Assembly (NCBI GenBank): GCA_011390455.1
Contig: JAABSI010000029.1
Coordinates: forward strand, 1-32,537
DNA length: 32,537 nt
From: Trueperaceae bacterium
GTDB taxonomy: Bacteria; Deinococcota; Deinococci; Deinococcales; Trueperaceae
Reading direction: 5' to 3'
The notes under the pieces are model-generated. The model saw nothing but the letters and a program-made list of their open reading frames with translations. It searched no databases and had not been told where the DNA came from. Positions 1-8,322 of the stretch are shown here, piece after piece. The translations under genes were made by a program, and so were the position numbers. Positions within the stretch are counted from its first letter, which is position 1, and the number at the start of each line of letters is the position of its first letter.

Positions 1-651
1 ACCGATGAGTTCGGGCGCAGCGTCTTCGCCCGCGTCGCCTACGGCGCGCGCGTGTCGCTCCTCACCGGCGTCGTGCCGGTGGCGCTGGCGCTGCTGCTCG
101 GGAGCGCGATCGGGTTGATCGCCGGCTTCTTCCGCGGTCGCCTCGACAGCGCCCTCATGCGCGTGATGGACGTGCTGCTGGCCTTCCCGTCGCTGCTGCT
201 GGCGCTCGCGGTCGTGGGCACCCTCGGTCCCGGCCTCGTCAACGCGGTGATCGCCATCGCGATCGTCGACGTGCCGCAGTACGCGCGCCTGGTGCGCAGC
301 GTGGTGCTCGGGACCCGCGAGGAGGAGTTCGTGCAGGCCGCCCGCGCCCTCGGCGCCGGCAACGGCCGGCTCATGCTCCGCCACGTCCTTCCCAGCGCGG
401 TCGGCCCCATCGTGGTCCAGGCGACGCTCGGGGTGGGCTTCGCGATCCTCGCGATCGCCGGCCTCTCGTTCCTGGGGCTGGGCGTTCAGCCGCCGACCTC
501 GGACTGGGGCGAGATGTTGGCGCGCGGCCGCCGCTTCCTCCCCGACGCCACCTGGCTGATGCTCTTCCCGGGGCTCGCGGTCTCGCTCACGGTGCTCGGC
601 TTCAACCTCTTGGGGGACGGCCTGCGCGACGCGCTCGATCCGCGGGGGTGA
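1..651 (+). CDS. ABC transporter permease, DppC/OppC type (5' partial)
   Basis: Inner-membrane permease of a binding-protein-dependent importer of the dipeptide/oligopeptide/nickel class. The frame is open from base 1 and the residues before the first possible internal start (TDEFGRSVFARVAYGAR) match the segment just before TM2 in DppC proteins, so the true start lies upstream of the window and base 52 is not a start. The EAA cytoplasmic loop that docks with the ATPase is clear (EEEFVQAARALGAGNGRLMLRHVLP), as is the family C-terminal segment SFLGLGVQPPTSDWGEML and the end GDGLRDALDPRG. Five or so hydrophobic segments remain. A DppB-type permease and a binding protein are expected upstream. 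The substrate cannot be read from this part; peptide import would fit the peptidase genes downstream, but they are in a separate unit. Confidence 0.93.
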   Translation, partial: TDEFGRSVFARVAYGARVSLLTGVVPVALALLLGSAIGLIAGFFRGRLDSALMRVMDVLLAFPSLLLALAVVGTLGPGLVNAVIAIAIVDVPQYARLVRSVVLGTREEEFVQAARALGAGNGRLMLRHVLPSAVGPIVVQATLGVGFAILAIAGLSFLGLGVQPPTSDWGEMLARGRRFLPDATWLMLFPGLAVSLTVLGFNLLGDGLRDALDPRG

Positions 652-679
652 GGCGGCGCGGTTCGTCGCGCGTCCGTGG

Positions 680-685
680 CATCAT
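680..685 (+). promoter_or_regulatory. -10-like hexamer for the lipoprotein gene
   Basis: TGG-CATCAT reads as an extended -10 (TGn) with a weak hexamer. It ends 5 nt before the ATG at 691, the same geometry as the stronger TANNNT sites in this window, which favours the 691 start over the GTG at 676. Confidence 0.4.
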
Positions 686-690
686 GCCGC

Positions 691-1482
691 ATGCACCCTT
701 CGCGATCGCCGCTGAACCCGTGGCGCCCCGTCCGCGTCGTCTTCGCCGTGCTCGCCGCCGTCGCCGTGCTCACGGGCTGCACCACGGTCGGTTCGAGCGC
801 GGTCGAGACCTCCGCGGTGGAGCCCAGGATCCGCGTCGTCGTCGACGAGAGCGGGAGCGCCCGCATCTCGGTCGCGCTGCTCGCCGGCTTCGCCAACGCG
901 CTCGAGCTCGAGGCCGGCGACGCCTTGACGGCGCGCCTGGAGACCGGAACGCCCATCGAGCTGACCGAAGGGGCGTCGGAGGTGTTCGGTGCGTCGACCG
1001 CCTACTTCGCGACCCTGTCCGGAGCGATGCCGGGCGACGCCATCGTGCTCGCGTGGTCCCGTGCGGGGCAGGTGAGCGCCCCGAACACGCGCATCGTGGT
1101 GCCCGAGGCGGTGCGCGGCGTGTCGACGGGCGGAACCGAGTTCGGCTTCGACGACGACGTCCCGGTGGCGTGGACGCCGGAGGCCCCCGGCGACGCGGTG
1201 GACGCGCGCCTGCGCCTCGTGGCCTGCGATGCGCTCGACGCGGACGAGCTCGCCGCCGCTCGTTTCCTCGCGGGCTTCCCGGCCACGTTCCCGATCGAGG
1301 ACGGCGCAGGAACGTTCGAACCCGTGCTCGCGACCGGTGCCTCCACGGCGTGCAGCGCCGTGCTCGAGGTGGGCCGCTCCTCCAGCACGATCGACCTCGA
1401 CCCGGCCTTCGGCGGCTTGCGTGACCGATCCTCGGTCGTCCAACTCGGGGCCGAGGTCGCCGTGGTCTTCGCCGAGCCCTGA
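691..1482 (+). CDS. Hypothetical lipoprotein
   Basis: Exported, lipid-anchored protein of unknown function, 263 aa. The N-terminus has basic residues (R5, R12, R15), a hydrophobic stretch and a lipobox VLTGC, with the lipidated cysteine at residue 30. The rest is a beta-rich, acidic, Ala/Val-rich domain with a cysteine pair in the second half (VACDAL and STACSAV), which could form a disulfide outside the cytoplasm. I recognise no family. The ATG at 691 is preferred because a -10-like hexamer ends 5 nt upstream; a GTG at 676 would add five residues. The gene converges on the GGDEF-EAL gene with 36 bp between them. That gap holds the short palindrome GCCGTACGGC but no convincing terminator. Confidence 0.75.
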   Translation: MHPSRSPLNPWRPVRVVFAVLAAVAVLTGCTTVGSSAVETSAVEPRIRVVVDESGSARISVALLAGFANALELEAGDALTARLETGTPIELTEGASEVFGASTAYFATLSGAMPGDAIVLAWSRAGQVSAPNTRIVVPEAVRGVSTGGTEFGFDDDVPVAWTPEAPGDAVDARLRLVACDALDADELAAARFLAGFPATFPIEDGAGTFEPVLATGASTACSAVLEVGRSSSTIDLDPAFGGLRDRSSVVQLGAEVAVVFAEP

Positions 1483-1518
1483 CCGTCGTCGATCCGAACC
1501 CCGTGCCGTACGGCTCGG

Positions 1519-4500
1519 TCAGGTCTCCTCCGCACGGTAGGCCCACCCGGCGAGCTCGCTCGCGGGCATGGGGCGCGCCATCAGGAATCCCTGCCCCACG
1601 CGGCAGCCGCGGGTCATGAGCGCGAGGCGCTGCGCGGGCTCCTCGATGCCCTCCGCGACCACCTCGAGGCCGAGGCCGGCGGCGAGGGCGAGGACGGCGT
1701 CGACGACCGCGGTACCGCGGCTGGCGGCTTCCGTCGCCGCTGCGTCCTCGCTATCCCGTCCTCCGCCGGCCGAGCCGAGCCCCCGCACGAAGGAGCGGTC
1801 GATCTTGAGCACGTCGACCGGCAAGACCGTCAGGCGGTGCAGCGACGAGTAGCCGGTCCCGAAGTCGTCCATCGCGACCCGGATGCCGGACGCCTGCAGC
1901 GACGCGAGCGCCGTGGTGGCGTGGTGGCGCTCGTCCGCCATCACGCTCTCGGTGACCTCGAGCTCCAGGTCCTGCGGTTCCAGGCCGTGCCGGGCGAGGG
2001 CGTCGAGCACGCGCGGCTCGAAGTCGTCGGCCCGCAGCTGATGGATGGACACGTTGACGCAGACGCGCGGCACCGCGAGGCCCTCCGCGCGCCAGCCGAC
2101 CAGGTCGGCGCACGCCCGGTCGAGCACGTAGGCGCCCAGGGCGGCGATCAGGCCGGCCTCCTCCGCGAGCGGGACGAAGGTGCCCGGGGCGATGGGCCCC
2201 TGGCTCGGATGGTCCCAGCGGGCGAGCGCTTCGACCCCCTCGAGCGCGCCGTCGGCGAGGCGGACCCGCGGCTGGTAGGCGACCCATAGGCTCGCCTCGG
2301 CCCGCAGCGCCCCGCGCAGGTCCTCGGTCAGGGCGGCGCGGGCGCGCATCCGGGCGTCGAGGTCGCTGGTGAAGTAGGCGACCGCGCCGCGCCCCTCGCG
2401 TTTGACGCGGTACATCGCCAGGTCGGCGTGGCGCATGAGCGTCGCGGCGTCGGAGGCGTCGTCCGGGGCGACGGCGACGCCCACCGAACCGCCGACGCGC
2501 ACCGCGCGGCCCGCCACGAGGACCTCCTCGTGCAGCGCGTCGAGCACCTTCTGGGCGACCGTGGCCGCCGAGTCCGCGCCTTGGAGCCCGGCCGCGACCA
2601 CCGCGAACTCGTCGCCGCCGAGGCGCGCGACCGTGTCCTCGTCGCGCAGCGCATCGCGCAGACGCGTGGCGACCGTGACGAGCAGTTCGTCGCCAGCAGC
2701 GTGCCCGAAGGCGTCGTTGACGCTCTTGAAGGCGTCGAGGTCGATGACCAGGAGCGCGGTGCTCGCGTCCGTGCGGCGGTCGCGCGCGAGCGCACGTTCG
2801 AGCCGGTCGGTGAGCAGCGTCCGGTTGGGCAGCCCGGTGAGCGGGTCGTGGTGCGCGAGATGGGCGAGCTTGGTGCGTTCCTCGTTCAGGGCGCGCTCGA
2901 GGGCGCGGCGCTGCAGGAGCACGGCCACGGTGCCGCCGAGCAACTCGGCGCGCTCGAGCGACTCGTCGTCGAAGCCGTCCTCGTGGAGCGCGTCGAGCTG
3001 CAGGAAGCCGAGCAGATCGCCGCCGGCGACGATCGGTACCGACAGCGTCGCCGCCAAGGGCGAGGCGTTCGGGTGGGCGTCGAAGCGGGCGGCGGTCTCC
3101 GGGTCCATCCGGGTGCGCTCGGCGCGCAGGTCGACCCGCTCGACGCGATCGAGGCGGCGCCGCGCGAAGCTCTCGGGCCCGAGCGCCACCTGGACCAGGT
3201 CGCCGAGCGGCCGACCGTGCAGCGCGACGAACCGGAAGCGGCCGTCGTCGCCGCGCGCCAGCACGCAGCCGGTGTCGGCGCCGGGGACGTGGCTGATCGC
3301 ATGGTGCAGGACCTGTTCGTGGACGTCGGCGTCCGGAGCCGCGCTCAGGACCTCGTGCGTGAGGGCCAGCAGGCTCCGCCGGAAGGCGATCTCGCGCTCG
3401 AGGGCCGCGCGCTGCCGGACGCGCTCGGTGACGTCGACGGCTCGGTAGACGGCGCCGCGCACCGCGCCCTCCGAGCGCAGCGGCAGGATGGTGACGTCGA
3501 CCCAATACGGTGGCATGGTCGCGGCGCGCGATTCCGGGCCGCGGATCGCGCGGACCTCGGCGCCCAACAGCGCGGCGTCCAGGTCGCGTTGGAAGGCCGG
3601 GTCGTCGATGACCCGGTCGATCTTGGCGCCGACGCGAAGCTCGTGGCCGAACCGGTTCCGCACGCGCGTCGCGGCGGTCGGGTTCAGCGCCGCGACCCGT
3701 CGGTCGGCGTCGACGAGGACCACCGCGTCGTCGCTCAGGTCGAGCATGGTGCGCAGCTCGGACTCCGAGTGGCGCAACGCCTCGGTCAGGTGCGTGCGTT
3801 CGGTGATGTCGTGCAGGAAGCCGTGCCACACCACGGTGCCGTCGTCGCGTTGCGAAGGGACCGCACGACCGTGCAGAACGCGTACGGCGTGGGCGTGGTC
3901 GATGGCTCGGAACTCGTGGTCCCAGCGCTCGAGCGAACGCGCCGACTTGGCGAGGCTCACCTCGAAGGCGGGACGGTCCTCCTCGTGGATGCGGTCGAGC
4001 GCCGGGGTCGCGTCGGATCGGAGCGCGTGGGGGTCGATGCCGAGCAGCTCGCCGAAGCGGGGGCTCGCGTACGCGAACCGATGGCTGCCGTCCGGGGCAC
4101 GCTCGAAGCGGAAGAGGCCGCCCGGGACCTCGGCGGCGAGGTGGCGCAGGTCGCGCAGGGCGTCGTCGCGATCGCGGCCGGCGGCGGCCCGGTCGAGGAC
4201 CCCGAGCACGACCTGGGCGGCGGTGCTGAGCGCGACGACCGCGTCCGCCGGCCAGGGTCCCGGCGCTGCGGCCTCGAAGGCCACGACGCCGGCCGTCCGG
4301 TCCTCGTGGCGCATGGGCACGTACAGGAGCGCGGCGCCGCCGGCCGCGAGCCGGGCGGTGAGGTGCTCGGTGGGCGCGTCGCCCGGGTCGTCGGCGCGGG
4401 CCCGCAGGTCGGGCTCGACGATGGCGACGCCGGCGGCGAGGCGGTCCCACCAAGCGCCCAGACATGCGACGTCGTCGGCGAGTGGGGCGACCTCGGGGGC

Positions 4501-4749
4501 ATCGTGGTGGTGGCGCCACGTGTGCGTACGCTCGAGGGTGCGACCGTCCGGCGCCAGGAGGGCGATGCACGCGAGGTGGGCATCGGCCGCCTCGGCCAGA
4601 GCCCCAAGCGCCGCGCCGACGCCGCGACCGGCTTCTTCGGTCGGGACCTCCGTGAGGCGGCGGAGGAGTTGCAGCGTGCGCGGCGCAACGAGGTCGTCGC
4701 TGCGGCCGCGGCGATCGCGGTCGCCGGAGGGGTACCGGTCGACTGCCAT
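1519..4749 (-). CDS. GAF-PAS-PAS-GAF-GGDEF-EAL cyclic-di-GMP enzyme
   Basis: Predicted cytoplasmic bifunctional cyclic-di-GMP protein, 1076 aa, with no membrane segment or signal peptide. Domain order by eye: GAF about 30-190; PAS about 205-320 (ending HGFLHDITERTHL); PAS about 330-445 (ending VDVTERVRQR); GAF about 455-615; GGDEF about 635-795; EAL about 805-1070. The synthase motif RLGGDEF (near 713) is intact. The phosphodiesterase landmarks EALARW (near 838), DDFGTGYSSLHRL, VLKIDRSFV and VVAEGIEEPAQ are also present, so both activities are possible. A 20-residue Gly/Asp/Ala-rich insertion (GSAGGGRDSEDAAATEAAS) interrupts the EAL domain and is absent from the neighbouring paralogue. The ATG is 6 nt after TAGGCT, suggesting a leaderless start. 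It lies 77 bp downstream of the paralogue at 4827-7574, on the same strand; a local duplication is likely. Confidence 0.93.
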   Translation of the reverse strand: MAVDRYPSGDRDRRGRSDDLVAPRTLQLLRRLTEVPTEEAGRGVGAALGALAEAADAHLACIALLAPDGRTLERTHTWRHHHDAPEVAPLADDVACLGAWWDRLAAGVAIVEPDLRARADDPGDAPTEHLTARLAAGGAALLYVPMRHEDRTAGVVAFEAAAPGPWPADAVVALSTAAQVVLGVLDRAAAGRDRDDALRDLRHLAAEVPGGLFRFERAPDGSHRFAYASPRFGELLGIDPHALRSDATPALDRIHEEDRPAFEVSLAKSARSLERWDHEFRAIDHAHAVRVLHGRAVPSQRDDGTVVWHGFLHDITERTHLTEALRHSESELRTMLDLSDDAVVLVDADRRVAALNPTAATRVRNRFGHELRVGAKIDRVIDDPAFQRDLDAALLGAEVRAIRGPESRAATMPPYWVDVTILPLRSEGAVRGAVYRAVDVTERVRQRAALEREIAFRRSLLALTHEVLSAAPDADVHEQVLHHAISHVPGADTGCVLARGDDGRFRFVALHGRPLGDLVQVALGPESFARRRLDRVERVDLRAERTRMDPETAARFDAHPNASPLAATLSVPIVAGGDLLGFLQLDALHEDGFDDESLERAELLGGTVAVLLQRRALERALNEERTKLAHLAHHDPLTGLPNRTLLTDRLERALARDRRTDASTALLVIDLDAFKSVNDAFGHAAGDELLVTVATRLRDALRDEDTVARLGGDEFAVVAAGLQGADSAATVAQKVLDALHEEVLVAGRAVRVGGSVGVAVAPDDASDAATLMRHADLAMYRVKREGRGAVAYFTSDLDARMRARAALTEDLRGALRAEASLWVAYQPRVRLADGALEGVEALARWDHPSQGPIAPGTFVPLAEEAGLIAALGAYVLDRACADLVGWRAEGLAVPRVCVNVSIHQLRADDFEPRVLDALARHGLEPQDLELEVTESVMADERHHATTALASLQASGIRVAMDDFGTGYSSLHRLTVLPVDVLKIDRSFVRGLGSAGGGRDSEDAAATEAASRGTAVVDAVLALAAGLGLEVVAEGIEEPAQRLALMTRGCRVGQGFLMARPMPASELAGWAYRAEET

Positions 4750-4755
4750 GTCGAC

Positions 4756-4761
4756 AGCCTA
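4756..4761 (-). promoter_or_regulatory. -10 hexamer TAGGCT of the first GGDEF-EAL gene
   Basis: Minus-strand TAGGCT ends 6 nt before the ATG at 4749, so the transcript should begin at or next to the start codon. No -35 is evident. The gene therefore probably has its own promoter rather than relying only on read-through from its paralogue. Confidence 0.6.
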
Positions 4762-4808
4762 AGGGAGGAGGCCAAGAGGTCGCGGTGAAACGGTCCGGTG
4801 GGGACCGG

Positions 4809-4837
4809 GCGCGCGCTCGGGCAAGGTCAGCGCGCGC
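4809..4837 (-). terminator. GC hairpin over the stop codon of the second GGDEF-EAL gene
   Basis: GCGCGCGCT (4809-4817) and AGCGCGCGC (4829-4837) form a 9-bp perfect inverted repeat with an 11-nt loop. It overlaps the TGA at 4827-4829. There is no T-tract, so it may be a weak terminator or a 3'-end stabiliser between the two tandem genes. Confidence 0.4.
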
Positions 4838-7574
4838 TGAGCCGTTCGTGCCATGCGATCAGGTCGACCACGTTCATCGGGCGCCCGAACAGGTAGCCCT
4901 GCCCGACCGTGCAGCCGCGGGCGAGCAGCGCGTCGCGCTGCGCCTCGGTCTCGACCCCTTCGGCGACGGCCTCGAGCTTCAACCCGGCGGCCAGCGCGAG
5001 CACGCCGTCGACGAGGGCCGCTTCGCGGCGCCCGGCCCCGAGGCGCTCCACGAAGCTGCGATCGACCTTGAGCACGTCCACCGGCAGGACCGCCAGGCGG
5101 TGGAGCGAGGAGTAGCCGGTGCCGAAGTCGTCGATGGCGACCCGGGCGCCCGCGGCCCGCAGGCGCCGCAGCGGGTCGAGCAGGTCGGCGTGTTCGTCCG
5201 CCATGACGCTCTCGGTGACCTCGAGGTCGAGGTCGCCCGGTCCGAGTCCGTACCGCCCCGTGATCCGCACGAGGCGCGCCTCGAGGTCGCCGGCGCGCAG
5301 CTCCTGCGGCGCGACGTTGAGCGCGAGCCGGCCGCCGGTCCCCAACCCGGCGGCCCGCAGGCGGGCGAAGCCGGCGCACGCGAGGTCGAAGACGTGGTCG
5401 CTGAGCGCTTGCACCAACCCGGACTCCTCGGCGAGCGGCACGAAGGTCGACGGGGGCACGGCGCCGCGCCTCGGGTGGTCCCAGCGCGCGAGCGCCTCGA
5501 CGCCGACGCAGCCGCTACCATCGAGCCGCACCTGCGGCTGGAACGCCGCGTGGATCCCGGCGCCGTCGCGGAGCGCGGCGCGCAGGTCCTCGGTCAACTG
5601 CGCCCGTTCGCGCATCCGTGCGTCGAGGTCGGCCGTGAAGTACGCGACCGCGCCGCGGCCGGCACGCTTGGCGCGGTACATCGCCAGGTCGGCGTTCGCC
5701 AGCAGGGTGCCGGCGTCGGCGCCGTCCGCCGGCGCCACCGCCACGCCGATCGAGGCGCCGACGTGCACGTCGCGACCGGCGATCGCGATCGGCCGGTGCA
5801 GGGTGCTCAGGACCTTGCGCGCGACGCTGCCGGCGCTGCCCACGGTGTCGAGCCCGGCCGCCACGATGGCGAACTCGTCGCCGCCGAGCCGCGCGACCGT
5901 GTCGGCGCCGCGCAGCACCTCGGCGAGCCGGTGGGCGAGCGCCGCGAGCAGTTCGTCGCCCGCGGCGTGACCGAAGGTGTCGTTCACGCTCTTGAAGCCG
6001 TCGAGGTCGACGACCATCAGCGCCGTCGCGTGGCTGGTGCGTGCGTCGCGCGCGAGCGCTCGATCGAGGCGATCGGCGAGCAGCACCCGGTTGGGCAGGC
6101 CGGTCAGCGGGTCGTGGTGCGCCAGGTGGTCGAGCTTGGCGCGCTCTTCGAGCAGCACGCGCTCGAGATCGAGGCGCTGGACCAGGGCGCCGACCAGGTC
6201 GCCGAGCAGCCGTCCCGCCTCGAGCGAGTCCTCGCCGAAGGCGTCGACGTCCGAGAAGCTGTTCAGCTGCAGGTAGGCGGCCGTCCGCCCCTGGACGACG
6301 ACCGGGACCGAGAGGGTGGCGGCGATCGCTGCGGTCGAGCCGGCGTCCTCGAAGGCGCGGCGGACCGCCGGGTCGTCGAGCACGTGCGGGAGCAGGCGCG
6401 GGCCGCGCGTCACGGTCTCGGCCGCCGGCTCCGAGATCGCGTCGGGGGGGAACCGGAGCGGAGCGAGCGCGTCGAGGTCGAAGCCGACGGCGGCGACGAA
6501 GCGGAACCGCCCGTCGTCGTCGAGCTGGAGCACGCTGCCGGCCTCGGCGCCGGGCACGTGGCGCACGGCTTGTTCGAGCACCTGCTGCAGCGGTTCCGCG
6601 GCGTGGTGCTGGACGAGCGCCGCGTGCGCGAGCGCCAGGAGCGCCTGGCGCAACCGGTTGCCGCGCTCGAGCGAGCGCCGTGCCCGCACCTGTTCGGTGA
6701 CGTCGACGCTGTGGTACACGGCGCCGGTGACCGCGCCGTCGTCGTCGCGGACCGGGCTGATCGTCACCTCGACCCAGTAGTCCGGCACCGTCGGCTCCCG
6801 GCGCTCGGGCCCCCACAGCTCGCGGACCACCTCGCCCGCCAGCGCGCGGCTCAGGTCGGCTTCGAAGTAGGCCGCGTCGATCCGCTCGCCGATCACGAGC
6901 TCGACGCCGTAGTTCCGGATCGAGCGTTCGGCCGCCACCGGGTTGAAGGCCACGAGCCGGCGCTCGCGGTCGAACAGCACGAGGGTGGCGCTCGCGTACT
7001 CGAGCATGACGTCGAAGCGGTGGCGTGTCGCGCGCTCGCTCGACGAGCGCGCGAGCGCGATGCCGATCAGATGCGCGGTCAGCCGCAGCATCTGGCGCAC
7101 CGAGGGGCTCCACGCGCGCTCCCGGCGCACGGCGTCGAAGCCGACGAACCCGGTCCAGCGGCCGCCGCTGCGCAGCGGCACCGCGAGCAGCGACCGCACG
7201 CCGTGGGCGCTCAGCACGAGCGCTTCGGGGTGCCGTGCGGGGTCGAGGGCGGCGATGCTGTCCAGCGCGACGGTCTCGCCGCGATCGAAGGCGTCCGGCC
7301 AGCGTCCGAGCGCGGCGACGGGAACGGTCTGGAGCTCGTGGATCTGCGGCTCGATCCCGGGGGCGCACCACTCGTGCGCGTTGCGCACCCACAGGCCGTC
7401 GGCCGAGCGCAGGAAGGTGTAGGCGCGATCCGCGCGGGCGGCCGACCCGAGTTCGCTCAGCAGGTCTTGAATCGCGATGTCGAGTTCCTCGACCGGACGC
7501 TCCTCGAGCCGCACGGCGAGCTGGGCGATCAGCTCGAGCGCGTCCGCGTCCTTCGGGTCGGCCTCCGGCGTCAC
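4827..7574 (-). CDS. GAF-PAS-GAF-GGDEF-EAL cyclic-di-GMP enzyme (paralogue)
   Basis: Soluble cyclic-di-GMP synthase/phosphodiesterase, 915 aa. Domains by eye: GAF about 25-190, PAS about 205-310 (YWVEVTISPVR to SVDVTEQVRARRS), GAF about 325-480, GGDEF about 490-650 (RLGGDEF near 565), EAL about 660-905 (EALARWDHP near 694, DDFGTGYSSLHRL, VLKVDRSFV, AVAEGVETEAQ). All visible catalytic landmarks are intact. It lacks one PAS domain compared with the 1519-4749 protein, but the PAS-GAF-GGDEF-EAL portion aligns closely, including the shared phrases LAHLAHHDPLTGLPNR versus LDHLAHHDPLTGLPNR. The frame stays open upstream to 8126, but the GTG at 7574 is chosen because TACGCT ends 6 nt before it and the upstream residues belong to an ABC-permease remnant. 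Confidence 0.92.
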   Translation of the reverse strand: MTPEADPKDADALELIAQLAVRLEERPVEELDIAIQDLLSELGSAARADRAYTFLRSADGLWVRNAHEWCAPGIEPQIHELQTVPVAALGRWPDAFDRGETVALDSIAALDPARHPEALVLSAHGVRSLLAVPLRSGGRWTGFVGFDAVRRERAWSPSVRQMLRLTAHLIGIALARSSSERATRHRFDVMLEYASATLVLFDRERRLVAFNPVAAERSIRNYGVELVIGERIDAAYFEADLSRALAGEVVRELWGPERREPTVPDYWVEVTISPVRDDDGAVTGAVYHSVDVTEQVRARRSLERGNRLRQALLALAHAALVQHHAAEPLQQVLEQAVRHVPGAEAGSVLQLDDDGRFRFVAAVGFDLDALAPLRFPPDAISEPAAETVTRGPRLLPHVLDDPAVRRAFEDAGSTAAIAATLSVPVVVQGRTAAYLQLNSFSDVDAFGEDSLEAGRLLGDLVGALVQRLDLERVLLEERAKLDHLAHHDPLTGLPNRVLLADRLDRALARDARTSHATALMVVDLDGFKSVNDTFGHAAGDELLAALAHRLAEVLRGADTVARLGGDEFAIVAAGLDTVGSAGSVARKVLSTLHRPIAIAGRDVHVGASIGVAVAPADGADAGTLLANADLAMYRAKRAGRGAVAYFTADLDARMRERAQLTEDLRAALRDGAGIHAAFQPQVRLDGSGCVGVEALARWDHPRRGAVPPSTFVPLAEESGLVQALSDHVFDLACAGFARLRAAGLGTGGRLALNVAPQELRAGDLEARLVRITGRYGLGPGDLDLEVTESVMADEHADLLDPLRRLRAAGARVAIDDFGTGYSSLHRLAVLPVDVLKVDRSFVERLGAGRREAALVDGVLALAAGLKLEAVAEGVETEAQRDALLARGCTVGQGYLFGRPMNVVDLIAWHERLSAR

Positions 7575-7580
7575 GTCCGG

Positions 7581-7586
7581 AGCGTA
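7581..7586 (-). promoter_or_regulatory. -10 hexamer TACGCT of the second GGDEF-EAL gene
   Basis: Minus-strand TACGCT ends 6 nt before the GTG at 7574, the leaderless arrangement. It decides the start in a frame that is open for another 184 codons upstream. Confidence 0.6.
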
Positions 7587-7649
7587 CCGGAGGTGGCGGG
7601 GCGCCGTCGCGCTTCGCGTCGGCGCGCGGGCATCAGCGGCTTCCTCGCA

Positions 7650-7796
7650 GGAGAGCGACAGGCCGGCGAAGGCTGCGGAGCACACCACCACGGCGGCGGC
7701 GAGGTTGCGCCCGGTCAACCGCAAGGTGGTCTGCACGAAGGCGGCGAAGCGCGAACGGCCCAGCGAGCGGGCCGCCTCCTCGACGCGCGGGCTGAT
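7650..7796 (-). pseudogene. Remnant of an ABC transporter permease (EAA-loop segment)
   Basis: The 283-bp gap between the divergent genes at 7574 and 7858 encodes, on the minus strand, about 49 residues beginning ISPRVEEAARSLGRSRFAAF and continuing FVQTTLRLTGRNLAAAVVV. This matches the EAA loop and following membrane segment of binding-protein-dependent permeases of the iron/thiamine/molybdate type (pattern xEEAAxxLGxSxxxxFxxVxLP). The usual LP after the loop reads LR here. No ATG/GTG start with the missing N-terminal membrane segments and no normal C-terminus are present; the frame runs straight into the GGDEF-EAL gene. I infer a decayed gene fragment now forming part of the upstream region of the GGDEF-EAL gene. 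The edges are approximate. Confidence 0.55.
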
Positions 7797-7844
7797 CTGC
7801 CCGGTTTCGTGTGGCGACCCCTCCGCTCGTGGCGGGGCGCGCGG

Positions 7845-7850
7845 TAGCGT
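7845..7850 (+). promoter_or_regulatory. -10 hexamer TAGCGT of the four-gene operon
   Basis: TAGCGT ends 7 nt before the GTG at 7858. It is the only promoter-like site for the coupled genes 7858-11830, so the first gene is probably read from a leaderless mRNA and the rest by coupling. Confidence 0.6.
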
Positions 7851-7857
7851 GGACGGC

Positions 7858-8322
7858 GTGAACGGCGTGGGCGATCCCAAGGGCGTGCGGTTCGTGGCGG
7901 TGCAGGCGGCGCTGTTCGTCGTCGTGGGCGCCGGCCCCGGCTGGTTCGGCGGGGTCGGGTCGACTGGAGCGCTGCGGGCGGCGGCGATCGCCGTCATGGT
8001 GCTTGGCGTCGCGCTCGCCCTCGTCGCCGGCCTCCGTCTCGGCCGCAACCTCACGCCGCTCCCCGTCCCCGTCGCGGACGGTCGGCTCGTGACGTCCGGC
8101 GCGTACGCGTTCGCGCGCCACCCCATCTACGGCGGCCTGCTCGTGCTCGCGCTCGGGTGGAGCGCGCTCGCCGGGTCGCTGGGCACCCTCGCCGCCACGT
8201 TGGGGTTGTGGATCCTGTTCGAGGTCAAGTCGCGCTTCGAGGAGCGCGCCCTGCTCGCGCGCTACCCCGAGTACGCGCACTACCGCGCCGGCACGCGCCG
8301 CTTCGTGCCGTTCGTCTACTGA
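7858..8322 (+). CDS. Isoprenylcysteine carboxyl methyltransferase (ICMT/PEMT)-family membrane protein
   Basis: Small integral membrane protein, 154 aa, of the isoprenylcysteine carboxyl methyltransferase/phospholipid methyltransferase superfamily. The hallmark C-terminal block is present: LVTSGAYAFARHPIYGG, then a long hydrophobic segment, then EERALLARYPEYAHYRAGTRRFVP. In this family the RHPxY and the Glu/Tyr residues form the SAM pocket. Two or three hydrophobic segments precede it. Bacterial members methylate varied or unknown acceptors, so no substrate is assigned. The GTG at 7858 is chosen because TAGCGT lies 7 nt upstream. Its TGA overlaps the ATG of the FAD oxidoreductase (TGATG), placing it first in a coupled operon. 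How a methyltransferase serves amino-acid catabolism is unclear; it may simply be co-transcribed. Confidence 0.85.
   Translation: MNGVGDPKGVRFVAVQAALFVVVGAGPGWFGGVGSTGALRAAAIAVMVLGVALALVAGLRLGRNLTPLPVPVADGRLVTSGAYAFARHPIYGGLLVLALGWSALAGSLGTLAATLGLWILFEVKSRFEERALLARYPEYAHYRAGTRRFVPFVY

Noticed and set aside
4785..7847. Open frame of 1020 codons on the + strand
   Set aside because: It lies antisense to the GGDEF-EAL gene, is made of low-complexity Arg/Gly/Val/Glu text with no domain, and arises from the strong third-position GC bias.
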